64,000 nucleotides of DNA from Euptelea pleiosperma (GCA_035048495.1 CM068542.1:36237109-36301108); one strand, 5' to 3'. Shown: positions 10,701 to 22,329, counted from the stretch's first letter. The notes: generated by a model from the sequence alone, not told the origin. Program-made: numbers and translations.

Positions 10701-13407
10701 TCAACGGGACTACATCCAGTAGGAGATTGTAGATTATAATATAATTTCCTTTTGTTGGTAAGAGCATAATGTTTTAAGGTTCTCCACACAATCAAGTAGC
10801 CAATTAGCATTTATGATTAGGGGTGTCTTTTACCCGTTTAACCGGAACCGAATAAGAACCGGAACCGAAAACACCGGTTCCGGTTCCACATTTTTGGGAA
10901 TCGATTAAAAAGTAACTAGAACCGAACTGACAATAACAGTTCTGGTTTTGGGTAGCTTGATATGGAACCGAAACCGATAAGAACCGGAATCGAACCGATA
11001 AGAACCGGTACCAATAAATAAATATAGTGTAAATATTATCATATTCTCAAGAATTGGCTCAATATACCCGGAACTGGAACCGGAACCGACATAAATACAT
11101 AATCGGTTCCAGTTCCGGTTCCGGATCCATCACTTTGAGAACTGGAACCGTTAAGGAACCGGAACCGATTGTTCCGGTTGTGGTCACCTTAGGAACCGAA
11201 CCGGAACCGACCCGTTGACACCCCTATTTATGATGCCCAGATATGGATATAGATACAGACATTGGTACGGCAACGGGCATACGACTCTTCATTTCCCAAA
11301 ATTCAGGACACTGATATGGATACGAATATCCATCCAATAAACATTTGTTTAATACGGATATGGATATAAATTAAAGCATGTTTATACGATGCTATAATTA
11401 TTAGCTTTTCAAGCCAAGTATATTTAATACACATCATGCCAAATATGATGAAATTTCTAAATTTTCAAAGTTTCTTACCATAAAAATTTTCTTAAAACAT
11501 TATTTATATCTTCCTATTGACATAAGGAATAAGAAAAACCTCTTAGAAGTTAAGAAAATACACAATAGAAAATGAGAAATTGGTGGCATAGTATCCATGC
11601 ACTATCCGGTACCAGTATTGGTATTGACATGATACAATTTGGGTACAACAGTCATGTTGAAGAATCTGGGTATCATAATAGAATCTAAAAATCACTTACC
11701 AAATTAAGTTAAATTATTTTGTGACGAATTCAAAACTATTATCCAAAAATGATTGTGAGCTTTGGGCAGCTCTCACTTTAGTCGTGCAATTTTGATTTTG
11801 GTAATGCTAAAACATGCTGGGAACTCCACTTTTTGTCACAAAGATCTGTTAGCTCTTTGCATCTTGCGTAGTCTTTACCAATGTTGTCAAAGTTGACTGG
11901 AGTCAAAAAGTCTTCAAGTAGGATTCAGATCTTAAGATCATAAATTTCAAAAGATTTTTCTTTATGAGTTAAGAAAAAATGCACTACAGGTTGACAGCTG
12001 GTCCCAAGCTCGGATAAAGGAGGAGGTTCCATTATGTCAACAGTTGGTGTAAAAATCATGTCAAATCCCCTCACATGAATGTAAATTTAGTGAGGAACGC
12101 TTTGGTAAAAGCTGAAGGCCCTAAAAAGGAGAGAATAGGGCCGAAAATGACATGGAGCGAGGTAGTAATAAAGGATTTGAAGACATGCCTTGACAGAATA
12201 TAGAGCTTTTAATAGTTGGGTGGCGAAATAAGATTCATGTTTTTGACCCTAGATAGCTGTGATTTGTGATAAGGCGTATGGTGATGAAGTTAAGAAAAAT
12301 ACAGAATAAAATCCAAATAATATAAAAATATATAATACGTGTAAATACATTGTAATTAGTCATATCATCTTCATCCTCATCATAAGCCTTATCCCAATGC
12401 TTTGGGGTCGGCTACGCGAAATCATGTTCTTTCATTCAGTTTTGTCTAAACCCATTTCTTCCATTAAAGCAAGTTTCTAAAAATCAACTCTAAGAGTCGT
12501 GAATACCAAGATCAACAACCGAAACTGCAAGTGTTCATGGACAGTAGAAATCAAAGGTATGGAGATGAACAGTTCTGATCGGAAGTATAATTGGATTGCA
12601 GAGATCAAGGGAGGGAAAAAGGATATGGAGTTGGGAGGGCTGAGAAGACCGTCAATCTGATTATTGTTCCCACCAGCTTATAGTTGATGAGGGGAAGATT
12701 TGGTTGTGAGTTGAGACCGTTGGGAGAGGGGGAGGGGGTTTGAAACGTTTTTAACTCCTTTTTTGATAGGTCAAGAGAAACAGTTAGCTTTCCCATTTGT
12801 CTCTTTCAACTAATGTCAGTAGTGGTTAATAAGAAAACCAGGGGCTGGTAGAAGTGGTTTTAGAAATAGGCAAAGCTACACATACACATGTATATATGCA
12901 CTATGATGTATAGGTGAATATATAATTCAATATAATACTGACTATACTTGAGTATATTGAATATATAATTCAGTATTATTGAATGCCGAAACTGAATTAT
13001 ACTTGAATTTTTTCCATGCCGCATTTTTGCCATATGCCGAACTGCTGACATGGGGTTGCCATTCACTGTATATGTAGCAAAAGTCGGGAATTTATGGTCC
13101 ATGACATGATACTTTATCAGCATTTAGTAATCATTTTTTATTCCATTTAACATGATCATTTCATTCAATCTATGAGCTGCTGAATCTGCAGGATGTTGCC
13201 TGTTCGACCGGAGCTCTAAATAATCTACAGGACACCTTTCTCTACTCGTCCAGTGGCGAAGGCATGCGGTTGGAGTATCCTTTAAAATCAGCTTTAGATT
13301 TTGTGATCCGTCTTTTGTGGGTTGTTCTGAATGCTTGTGCTGTTTTTACTTAAGAAAAATCCAGGTATGCAAAGTCACGAATGGGGATGCGTAAGAAGCC
13401 ATCGTAG
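1790..13407 (+). CDS. Two-RRM RNA-binding protein, RBPMS/Scw1-like plant family, 10 coding exons
   Basis: Exons: 1790-2122, 2622-2684, 4402-4486, 4603-4677, 4998-5073, 5306-5354, 8182-8291, 8393-8462, 13192-13274 and 13365-13407. All junctions are GT/AG and in phase, giving 328 residues. The N-terminal 65 residues are rich in Pro, Tyr and Ala (low-complexity, probably disordered). RRM1 covers about 72-160, with RNP2 LFIAGL at 74-79 and RNP1-like AFAFAVF at 112-118. A Ser/Gly/Asn-rich linker follows. RRM2 covers about 243-318, with RNP2 LFVANL at 244-249 and the RNP1 region GAPVAFVDF at 278-286. The basic stretch KSNSRSKRSR after RRM1 is typical of plant proteins annotated as cell-wall-integrity Scw1/RBPMS-like or nuclear speckle RNA-binding proteins. 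Single-stranded RNA binding is expected; targets are unknown. The ATG at 1790 is chosen because it opens the frame just after an in-frame stop-containing UTR. The very long eighth intron is filled with transposons. Confidence 0.88.
2123..8181 (+). other. Introns 1-6 of the RRM gene: mostly unique AT-rich sequence
   Basis: Apart from the small exons and the tRNA-Gly-like relic at 3654-3725, I see no other gene here. Intron 6 (5355-8181, 2.8 kb) contains T-rich tracts, a CTTATCAAAAA tail at about 5624-5641, and no recognisable protein. Confidence 0.5.
3654..3725 (+). pseudogene. Decayed tRNA-Gly(UCC)-like sequence, possibly a SINE head
   Basis: The stretch matches the plant tRNA-Gly(UCC) pattern: TAGTCCAACGGTTAGGATAA (D arm), ATTGC-CTTCCAA-GTAAT (anticodon arm, anticodon TCC) and ATTCGACTCCC (T loop region). 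The acceptor ends form TCGTTTG/CAAATGC with a mismatch at the first pair, and the T stem has several mismatches. An A-rich run follows at 3748-3756. It is inside an intron of the RRM gene. I call it non-functional: either a tRNA pseudogene or the head of a tRNA-derived SINE. Confidence 0.6.
9270..9660. repeat. GACAC-rich repeat block, two related segments
   Basis: Segments at about 9283-9365 and 9545-9650 share TTGCCGTNTTGGACACCTC and many GTGTCNGACACC motifs that can pair with each other. Similar repeats are common in plant genomes as part of transposons. No boundaries could be set. Confidence 0.4.
10818..11226. mobile_element. hAT-type MITE with 8-bp target duplication TTTATGAT
   Basis: The element is 409 bp. 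Its ends are TAGGGGTGTC (10818-10827) and GACACCCCTA (11217-11226), perfect inverted repeats of the TAGGGGTGTC type known for hAT elements. It is flanked by identical TTTATGAT copies at 10810-10817 and 11227-11234. The inside is an array of the GGAACCGGAACCG motif in both orientations, about 20 occurrences of AACCG/CGGTT, so transcripts could fold into hairpins. It has no coding capacity. Confidence 0.92.
12364..12425. repeat. Dispersed plant repeat motif
   Basis: The string beginning CATCTTCATCCTCATCATAA and continuing through CTTATCCCAATG to TGGGGTCGGCTACG is a motif I recognise as widely dispersed in angiosperm DNA. A more decayed copy (CTACCTTATCTCATATG, then TGGGGTCG) is at about 9995-10035. 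Its parent element is not identified. Confidence 0.4.
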
Positions 13408-14622
13408 ATGTGGAGAACCAGGCGAATAGATTCATCTGTTGGTGCTGTTATCACTCAAGTGGATGGGACACATCACCTATTTCTGTGGTTGCCTCGTTTC
13501 TATATATTATTCGTAGTAGCTGAGCAACCAACCACTTCCTTCCGTCTGGACTTCTCCTTATTATTATACGTAAATGCCAGGGAAAAGTTCTCCATGGAAT
13601 TCAAATGTGTGCCCTGCTTGCGCTCGCCACCATTGAATCAACTGAATTAGTGCGTTATTCAAAGCTCAATGGCACCCACCACTTCTAGCAGTGTGATAGA
13701 AGTGGTGGGAGATTATACTCGAGAAAAGCTTTCAAGTGTTTTGTGACTTTCTTTTTTTTTATAATTCTGATGTTGGATTTTTTTTTTGGGGTGGGTGATG
13801 TAGGAACTCAATCTTTCTAGTTCAACTTTAATTATGAAAGTGTGTTTCAGTTTGGAAGATTTTACCCATTGTTGAACATGTAGTACGCAGTGAGGCCCTC
13901 AGCTGGATTGTATTTTCTCTAGTCAACCGTGCACATAGCAAGAAACAAGTTGGTGTCATGCGTTCACTTTTGGCCCTTGAAACCATTTGTCTTATTTTCT
14001 TTCCATCTTCTATGCTAAAGTTAATAAATTCTCTATGTTGCATCTGAAGATTGTGTAAACTACATAGCGCTGGCCCACTGCACGGTGTCGTCATATGTCT
14101 CAATGTCATCCAAGCCATCAGCAAATTCTTAAAAGAGTAGATCTCCTGTTTCCTCTTATAATTGGTTAGCTTAATGGATGTACAAGGTTTTGCAACTAAT
14201 TATCGATTCTCTTGGCAGCTATGACATGAATTCCGGTTGAGAGGGCCCTTGGTAACTAACGAGCTAAAAGATGCAAGGGGTGTCCCGAGGTTTTGTTTTT
14301 GTTATAGCGAAACATTATTAGCCATATTGCTACAGAAGGTCGAAAGCAAGCAGCCAATCACTGTTTAAGACAAGCGTACTAAATACAGATAAAGATCATA
14401 ATTTCGTATAAATCAGTATCAAAGTATATACAAGACAATATGCATATGAGAAGGCAAGAGATCACAAAAAGTATCGAGTTAGTAAGAATGTGACGAGAAA
14501 TGTATCGTCATCCTCAAAGAGCTTGTATTCTGTTTCTTTCTCCGGCTGATTAGTAAGTTAAGTCACTCAATGGCAGCAGATCTCAACTGATATTGACAAG
14601 TTTATATGATCAAGAGTTGTCG
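13408..14622. other. Convergent 3' regions of the RRM and SPRY genes
   Basis: The two genes point at each other across 1.2 kb. The sequence is AT-rich with no long conserved reading frame. It should contain both 3' UTRs and poly(A) sites. I could not identify either cleavage site with confidence. Confidence 0.5.
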
Positions 14623-16310
14623 CTAAATGACTGTGCTGGGAGATCTGCTCCATTTATCCAAGACTATTTCAAACAAATCTGTTTCAGACTCATCATCCAC
14701 GTCCACCGTGGAGTTATCACCATTGTTGTGGCTGCTTTTGGTGGTACTTCGATTGAGCCATTGCGAGTCGATCCTACCCATTGAGAAGAGCTCTCGACTG
14801 TCTTCGTACCCCAATGCAGCGGCCGGAGCATTGGCAAGAGGACCAAGGAAGCATGGGTTAGGCGTCCGTTGCACATTTGCTGGTGCATACTTGAAAGCGC
14901 TTTGTCCAAAATTAACCAAAACCATAACGTCCATGTTTGCAGCCAAAGTTGGATAAAGTGGATACGCGAAATCTTCAGATTTGCAATGTATTACGTGCAC
15001 CAATTCTGAATCCACAGTGAAGAATACCTTCTGATGATCTGGATCAAACCCGCACCCAATCACCTTGTCTGTGCTTCCCCATTCTGCCTTTTCAGCTTCA
15101 AACACAAGTTTCATTCCTGATACAGACCAACATAAGGAAAATGATTAGGCCACAAACAAAAACACCAACATGTGTCAGATACAGGAAGCAGGACCCACCA
15201 TTTGTCGGGTCCAATCTAGTACATCTCTCAATCTCAGCCCCTATAGGTCATTTTTGACCATCCAAAGGTCCCATTGATTGGTGGGTCCTTCATGCCATAG
15301 ATGATAAAAACCGGGCCTAATCTTAACCATAGAAAATTAAAAAAAGTAGAGAATTTACCGTCGAGATAAACAGAACCGTTGGAATTGAATCCAATGGATC
15401 CAGGAAAGCTGCCAGGGAGTTTCGAAGGAAGGAAACCCCGAACGGTGAGCCCCACCGACAACATCACTGCTTCGCTAACGCTTTCTTCTTTACTTCCGAG
15501 CTTCATTTCTTCGAACCTGTTATTGGCGTTGATGCTTGTAACATGGATTAATGAATCCGATTGAGCATTCACCTCAGTTGTTTCTTGAATGAGCTTAGTC
15601 CTCTCACCTTCACGCCTCTTCTCCTTCACCTTGTGGATGGAGTCAACATCGTCGTCTCGAGAAGACAAGATTGTTATTTCAAAGTAGGCTTCTTGAGGGA
15701 AAGAGGAATTCCCTAAGGGAGGACCTGGTAAGGGCAAAGCAGTCTTAATTACAGAAGAAGCAGTTAGAGGAAGAGAACCCATATTAATGGTTTTCTTCAT
15801 TCCTGAATTGAATCTGATTTTCTGCATGAAATCCGCCGATCCTGAACATACTTCCCAGCTTATCTCCGCTTCCCTTTCTCTTCCCTGATCGCCTGCAGCG
15901 CATAAACCCAATAGTACTGATCGAGTCGAAGGTGATGACATGTAACCCGTGAAAGCGAACCTTGACCATCCATGCTCAACTGCCTCTGAAACAAGCGACG
16001 GGTGATCGGCCCAACTGAACAAAGGATTCACCGACAACCCACGTCGAAACACATAGTAACTATTCAGCCTTCTCTTGTTGTCAAGATCATGATTATGATG
16101 AAAATTCGCCAGGTTCTTGTGATTGTTAGCATCATAAGAAAGGTGGAGCTTCGTGATCCCAGATTGCAAACTCTCTGTTCTCCTCCTCGTCGTGTCTGTA
16201 AACTCTCTACGTTGTTTGGAGGAACAAAAGCGCAAGAGAAACACGATCAAAAGAACTAGAAGAACCGCGACGGGCAACGCCGCCGCTGTGACTTTCATCC
16301 ATCCTTGCAT
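14623..16310 (-). CDS. Membrane-anchored SPRY-domain protein, two exons
   Basis: Exon 1 is 16310-15359 and exon 2 is 15116-14623, joined by a 242-bp GT/AG intron (phase 1), giving 481 residues. Residues 7-28 form one hydrophobic segment preceded by almost no N-terminal tail and followed by RFCSSKQRR, so it is a signal anchor with the bulk probably cytosolic by the positive-inside rule. A plant-specific region (NPLFSWADHPSLVSEAVEHG, 95-114) precedes a SPRY/B30.2-like domain at about 209-390. The domain shows YFEITIL (209-215), SVGLTVRGFLPSKLPG and SIGFNSNGSVYLDG in exon 1, then DKVIGCGFD, VFFT and YPTLAANMDVMVLVNFG in exon 2. SPRY domains are protein-binding beta-sandwiches; the ligand is unknown. 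The insert between 217 and 260 is charged and longer than in typical SPRY domains. The C-terminal tail is acidic. Confidence 0.87.
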
Positions 16311-16331
16311 CCCCTTGGTTTTCTTCTTCTG

Positions 16332-16333
<2 letters not shown>

Positions 16334-16370
<37 letters not shown>
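16334..16370. repeat. (TC)n microsatellite in SPRY gene 5' UTR
   Basis: About 18 TC units, i.e. (GA)n on the transcribed strand, 24 bp upstream of the ATG. GA/CT tracts in 5' leaders are common in plants. Confidence 0.9.
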
Positions 16371-16374
<4 letters not shown>

Positions 16375-16549
16375 CTCTATTAAACAACCCTTTTCACCAT
16401 TTTCATAAACTAAGGTGTCTTGAAGAAGGAAATTAATATGATTCAGCGAGGCCGGCAGGGAGGCGTGGACTAAGACTTGTTCAAGAAAGGCATGAGGAGC
16501 ACTGTGGAAGAAACACAATAGTAAAGTTGAAAGTAGAATTCCATTTTAG

Positions 16550-16553
<4 letters not shown>

Positions 16554-16591
<38 letters not shown>
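16554..16591. repeat. (GA)n microsatellite
   Basis: About 19 GA units, 185 bp from the (TC)n tract at 16334-16370 and in opposite orientation, so the two could pair. It lies in the promoter or 5' leader of the SPRY gene. Confidence 0.9.
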
Positions 16592-16593
<2 letters not shown>

Positions 16594-16721
16594 TGTCATT
16601 AACAGTCGATTTTATTCTTATTAATTTAATCAAACCGACACCCTTTCCAACCATTAAAAGCGATACAGACTTTGCTCTCCATCGCTATAGAGCAAAGTTT
16701 GATACACTATCCCTCAAAATG

Positions 16722-16980
16722 CCACTTGGCACGCTCCTACGGTCCCACTGACTCATGAATATCTGGCCCACCTCTTGGTTGACCTATGCTAATTGATGAT
16801 TTCTATCTCTTGAATTTGAATAATCTACTATCATGGGCTTTGAACCTACCCATGTGGTGTGTTCATTTAGCTCATGATGAATGATCTCAAATCCAACGAC
16901 TAGGAATCATAATCACGCTAATATGTAGATTCATAGGAGTGGGGCCACGATAGGTCAGTAGGCCTAAAGAGTGTGACACG
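16722..16980. mobile_element. Palindromic MITE, diverged copy
   Basis: The left arm has CCCACTGACTCATGAATATC and GGCCCACCTCTTGG; the right arm has the inverse GGGGCCACGATAGGTCAGTAGG. Between them ATTGATGATTTCTA pairs with TAGGAATCATAATC. It is an older member of the family seen at 28481-28831. Confidence 0.5.
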
Positions 16981-17316
16981 TGACATTTTGGCGGCGGTGT
17001 ATCAATTTTTCTCCGCCAGCGATGCAGAGCGAAGTTTCATCCATTGAAAACGCGTTTGTTTTCGTTTTTTCAAAGGTAAGACTTAAGCGAGACGGAGGTA
17101 ATGCATACGAAGTAAACCTTCTAGAAGGGATTGATTTTTCCAGTGAGGCTTTTACGGTTTTACCTCTTCCAGACTCCAGTCGACATTATTCTGGTTTGAC
17201 GAAAAACCCATCGGACAAAACTGTCTTTTCAAATGTGAGAAGGGTGTTTTTGTCAAATGTGAAAACTGTTGACTGAAATAGGTAAAATTTTAACTGGAAA
17301 AATCAATTCCCTCCAA

Positions 17317-17851
17317 CTTTTTTTGTAACACCCCTGATAAATCTTCTATATTAGTGAAAAACCCTCTCTGCTTTCATTTTTTTTTATATTGCCCCCTTAA
17401 TTGTGTCTTGACTTTCATAGTTTGAAACATTGAATCTTCACTCATAAATTGAAGATTTTTGTTAGTTCTAGTGGTCATTACAATTTTGGCTCATGCTCTG
17501 AGGACCCCCTTTTTCTGACCCTTCTCGGTGTTCGCACACTTGCCGTGAATATCAAGAATCGAACGGTGGTTGTCAGCGCCACCAAAAGTGAAAAAAGTGA
17601 TGCCAACATGATGCTGAAAACCACCGTTGGATTCTTGATATTCATGGCCGAGCCGAGAACACCAAGAGGGGTCAGAAAAAAGGGGGTCCCATGAGCCCAG
17701 CCCTTCAATTTTAAGCGACGGGGTTAATGTTTCTGTCTCAATCAATGACGGCCAAAAACAAAATCAAGGAGCAATGCTAAAATAATGAAAATACAAAGGG
17801 TTTTTTACTAATATAGAAGATTTATTAGTGGGTATTACAAAAAAAAGGATT
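17317..17851. mobile_element. Near-complete 0.53-kb palindrome (foldback element)
   Basis: The outer arms are TTTTTTTGTAACACCC / GGGTATTACAAAAAAAA with AATCTTCTATATTAGTG / CTAATATAGAAGATT. The inner arms are GACCCCCTTTTTCTGACCC / GGGGTCAGAAAAAAGGGGGT with GAATATCAAGAATC / GATTCTTGATATTC. The whole unit folds on itself around about 17590. Open frames on both strands are mirror images produced by the palindrome and are not genes. No target duplication could be fixed. Confidence 0.75.
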
Positions 17852-20580
17852 TTAAAAATGAACAGTAGGAGACATATGGGATACCCGCAAGACGGTTAAA
17901 GTGGCAACAAAAGGAACACAAATATTCTTCTGTTGTGCAGATTAGAAGTTTGTTAATGACCGTTACTCTTTAAACTAAAATTTCAAATGCCCTCAAATTT
18001 TCTTCCTCATCCTCAAGTTTTAAATATTATCCGCTTTTAAGGGCCTGGATATATATCAAAAATTCTTTTTTGCCTCACACAATGCTTGATTTTAAGGGTG
18101 TCACACAAATCAAGGGCTGTCAATCAAAATCAATACATGGAGATTAGGCCGGCCCACAGCATTTTTTGTAATATTGTCCAATCAAATCATCTGACCCCAC
18201 CACAGCTAACCTCCATTGAAGGATGATTTGATCAGGTTGTTAATTTACACAAGCACTTATCCTTTTTTTTTCTTTTCTCTTGAAAGAATATATTTTTCAG
18301 CATAGTATAAGTTGCAGATCTTATGCTTGAACCCAACACATGGATTGCTGAAAAAACACATATTAATAATATGCTGGCATCTTTTTCAAAAGGCTCATTC
18401 TCTAAACATTTAATATATCTTTACATGTGTCTCGACACCATTGGAAGACGTAGATTCCCGCATAAATAAGCAAATTATACTATGATTTGCATGATATATA
18501 TATCCTTTGCTTTTTCAAAAGAAACCTTTTATAATTATTAAGAATTTAAGGGTAGGTAGTTTGCGACATAATGCGTTTGTCACCACGTGTCCTATTAGCT
18601 GAGAAGCTACATCATGAAGGGCTTAATCTTTTGTATTGACAATCACATTGTAAATTTAAAAAGCAATATATAAAGAGTTCGTATCATGAAGGAAATTGGA
18701 GCGGGAACAAATAAAACAAAAAGAAACAACGCACAGAAAGAAAAAGAACACAAACATTTACATGGTTCACTTTTACAAATGAAACTATGTCCAAAGGATA
18801 AGGTAATTTAAAAATATAGTACAATGTGATCTACTGTGAAGCCTCCTGTCTACCTTAAATATTGCAACCATAACTCAATTAGGGAAATCTCTTACATACT
18901 TAAAAAAAACATAAATTTTGTTTTGGAGGCTAGGGTACTATGGCCCTAGCAATGTGATTGTGATCATTTCTATCTATAGAGAAAGAGAGAATTCTATAAA
19001 GTTTCAAAGGTAGAGAAGGATATCATAACCAATGAAATGAGAAGTTAAAATAATTTGTTAATCATCAAGAATTACCAAAAATTATTTTAATGACAATATT
19101 GGCAACTTCTATATATTTACCTCCAACAGGATTCTGTGTGTATTAGACGGTTGTGATTTTTGTTATGTTATGTAGAGCTTGATGGTGCTAGAGTATTGTA
19201 CATGAAGGCACGATACTGCAGCTCAACTTTGTGTTGAGCTGACTGGAGGGTTGCAAGGGGTAGCACGTCCTTTGCCCGAAGGGTGCCCTTGAATTTTTTT
19301 TTCGGAGAGGTATTTTTTCCTCAAAGGCATGTTTATACTTTTACATAGAGATACGGAAACCTTAGTTTTATCTTGAGGTTATATATACCTCAGTTGATCA
19401 AAGACGATCATTCATTGTATTGAGAGCGTATTTCTTTTGCCTCAAAACCTAGTAGAATCTGTCAGTGGACGTACTTCAATCTTCAGAGAACCTTGTAAAT
19501 CCCTGTTGTGTTTATGCATCTTTGTTGTTTATTGTTCTTTCTTTCAACAATTGTGTGATTGGGGTGAATTGTTGAAAAAAAGGATATGCCTAGGTGGGGG
19601 CCATCTAATTGTTCTTTGCATCGTATTCTTAGGCCAAAATCAATCCAATGGGATGGCTGTAACCATCATAATTCCTAAATTAGGTCTGGTGCTTTGTTGG
19701 GGAAGCAAACTCTCTCTCTTTCTCTCTCTTGGCACAGATAAAGGACATTTTATAAAGGAAAGTGAAAGAAGAACAAAAGGAGAAAACGCCATTATTTGAG
19801 GACTAACACCCATAAATAAGGCCGTTTTAGTGCGGAATCAATCGGCAAAACTATGGAAGGAAGAGCTCCATCAACTCCTTTTGTCTCTCTTCTGGTAGAC
19901 AGATTTCTAAAAGATGATAATTTGGTGTCGAGTTAGTTGGCGGGAGAGATCGATGATAAAGCAATGGGCCACCTCTTGGCATAAGTCATCATCAGCCATC
20001 ACATTGATAGACTGATCTTAACCATCAGATTAATGAACATTTTTTTTTATCATATGGGCCCACACAAACACTTTTTCCTTTTTCCGGGCAGCTTAGACCC
20101 TCCATTCTATTCCATGAACAAGACCACCCCTTCTTGGGATGCACACCTCGCACAGTTGCAGGAACCAACTGAAGCACTACTATGAACAAAATCTCGGTAA
20201 CATCTCTCCCTTGTTGTGCTTAATTACTTCAGATTTGTTTTATCCAATGTTGCCTTTCTCGCTTTTCTCTGTACCTGGATTATTTCCTAAGTTACTATAA
20301 ACTGAAGCGTATTCAAATCCACCTGGGAGATCTCCAATACCACTAAATTTTTTGATTCGATCAATATTGTAACCATGTGACCGGCCGGCTCGCTCTTTGG
20401 GCCTGTTTGGAAACCCAAAAAAATGGGACCAGCTGAGATCAGTCCAGGTCTAGTCGTTCTGGCTGGGTGGGACCCACTTTTCTATATAACTTTTTCTCAC
20501 TAGCCCAATGTTTTTAAACCTTGACAAGCTATTGATCCAATAGACTAATCGGTTCACTTGGTCACTGATAATTGGGGTTT
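17852..20580. other. Intergenic region with a probable solo LTR
   Basis: Apart from the LTR-like block at 18680-19129, this stretch has no recognisable gene. An open frame of 120 codons at 19437-19799 has no conserved features. Confidence 0.5.
18680..19129 (-). mobile_element. Probable degenerate solo copia LTR
   Basis: On the minus strand it starts TGTTGGAGG (19129 downward). On the plus strand it includes GAACACAAACATTTACATGG, the counterpart of the GAACACAAGCATTTACGTGG block in the copia LTRs at 54819-56294. No internal region or partner LTR was found. Boundaries are approximate. Confidence 0.45.
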
Positions 20581-20583
20581 TCG

Positions 20584-20708
20584 CATGGAGAAATTTTTTG
20601 AGGCGGCGGAAATTTAGAAGTGGCGATCATGCGCCCAATCATATTGCTCCAGGTACACCTAACCCCTTCTAAATTTCCGCCGCTTCAAAAAATTTCTCTT
20701 TCCCATGC
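20584..20708. repeat. Inverted repeat with 40-bp arms
   Basis: GAGAAATTTTTTGAGGCGGC, then GGAAATTTAGAAG, is mirrored by CTTCTAAATTTCC, then GCCGCTTCAAAAAATTTCTC, about 50 bp away. A strong hairpin is expected. It is related in design to the repeat at 21607-21775. Confidence 0.75.
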
Positions 20709-21606
20709 ATGCTTGCTAAAAAAAATAACTAAAATTTAGATTTTCAGGTTGACACTGACCCAGATTGACTTGGGGAATATGTATTGAATGGATTATTTAC
20801 TAAAAAAGAAATTAGGGTTTGTAGGGAAATAGGAGAGACGTTTTGGCTGGAATCTCGTAATATACACGGTTAAGAAAGAAACTCAAAATATAAAGTAGCT
20901 AGTGTTATAATACTTAAGATACTTAAATAGTAATTGATTTGCATTAAACTTCTAAATTTAAATGGAGAGAAAGGAGTGGCTTTAGTTAATTATTAGCGTT
21001 ACGAAGAGAGAGATGTTTAAGTGAGATTATTTATTAAGTAAGAAGGAAGAAAGTATTAGCGAAAGATGAGAGATGTTTTCGTTGGAATCTCACAATAGAC
21101 GTTTTTTTTTGTTTTTGTTTTTTTCCCGTTAGCCATATTAGATAACTTTCTTAGGGATTTAATTGCATTAATTAAATATTTTATTTCAAAAATTTTAAAA
21201 TCTTTAGAAATTATAGCATTAAATTACATTAAATGGTAATAGAATTTAGGGAGATGAGGTTTATTTCTAAATTTCTAAAATTCTAAAAGTCTTTATACTT
21301 GCATCAAATGGTAGTGAGATTTTAAGGAGAATAAACGTTTGGAATCTCGTAACTGAAATTAGTACCAGAAAAATGAGAGACGTTTTGGTTGGAATCTCAT
21401 AAAGTTATTCCATACTTAATTGAAGTCTAACAAAGTCAAAAATATCATTATTTACTTGAATAACATTAATTAAAATGTTAATGATTATTTTGAAAAAATA
21501 TTGAGGTGGCAAAAAAGATGATGAAAAGAGAGCCACATCAACACTTTCTGACTACGATTACACAATAAAAAATAAAAAATAAAACACTTTTTGATTACAT
21601 AAATGA

Positions 21607-21775
21607 GAGAAAATTGGACCCTCGTGGAGAAAAATTTTGAAGCAGTGACCAATCACATTGTGCGACGCCACAATCCATTAATGATTTTTAACAAATTCGG
21701 AAATGCTTTTTGAACAACAGATTGTGGCACGGTGTGATTGGCCACTGCTTTGCTGCTTCAAAAATTTTCTCGTCC
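21607..21775. repeat. Inverted repeat with about 40-bp arms
   Basis: GTGGAGAAAAATTTTGAAGC followed by CAATCACATTGTG is mirrored by CACGGTGTGATTG followed by GCTTCAAAAATTTTCTCG. It shares the GAGAAATTTTT(T)GA end motif with the hairpin at 20584-20708, so both are probably the same MITE family. Confidence 0.7.
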
Positions 21776-22329
21776 CTCAAGCATTAGCTTTAGTATAGAT
21801 AATAGATTTGTCCAAGTAGGCCAAACTAGGTTGAGCACTTTGGATCTTGAGATTGACATTCCTTTTATTTATCTTTGTCGGTCTATCTTTTTTGGGCAAG
21901 GTTATCTCGGGTGATTGAGGTACCTCAGCTGAGGTTTACTTCCAAAATAATTTAAGTGTAGACATGTGGGTAGTCCCAATGAATATGCCTATTGTGTTAT
22001 ATGCATCAATCCCTTGATACATGTATGGTGATGATGATGATGATGTGAACACTTTTTGGCACCTACAATCTCTATACTATATCTAAAGTGAAGCAACATT
22101 CCCGACGGTCATTTGAAGTTGGAAGATTAATTTCTAATTATAACCTTCATCGATATCTATACTTGTAAAGCAAAAAATGGTAGTGCCACCCACGGTTGTC
22201 ACAATTAATGGTCTCTCTACTTTCAAAAGCAAAACCTTCCCTCATTAGATGCCCCTTCACAGTTCAGGTTGTCCGGCATGCCCACATCCTTCATCAATGA
22301 TTATGAGGGACAATAGTATAAGTCACGTA

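Larger units (their letters stand above)
8463..13191 (+). other. Intron 8 of the RRM gene, 4.7 kb, transposon-filled
   Basis: This intron separates the two halves of RRM2. It holds a GACAC-rich repeat block (9270-9660), AT-rich sequence with a Mutator/hAT-like TTATAACGGCC-type fragment (about 10500-10640), the hAT MITE at 10818-11226, and a common plant dispersed motif near 12364-12425. No protein-coding signal is visible. Confidence 0.6.

Noticed and set aside
16207..16751. Open frames with long Arg-Glu or Ser-Leu runs
   Set aside because: Translations of the GA/CT microsatellites.
17449..17745. Overlapping open frames on both strands (76-84 codons)
   Set aside because: They are mirror translations of a palindrome; no family resemblance.
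19437..19799. 120-codon open frame
   Set aside because: No conserved features; intergenic AT-rich sequence.
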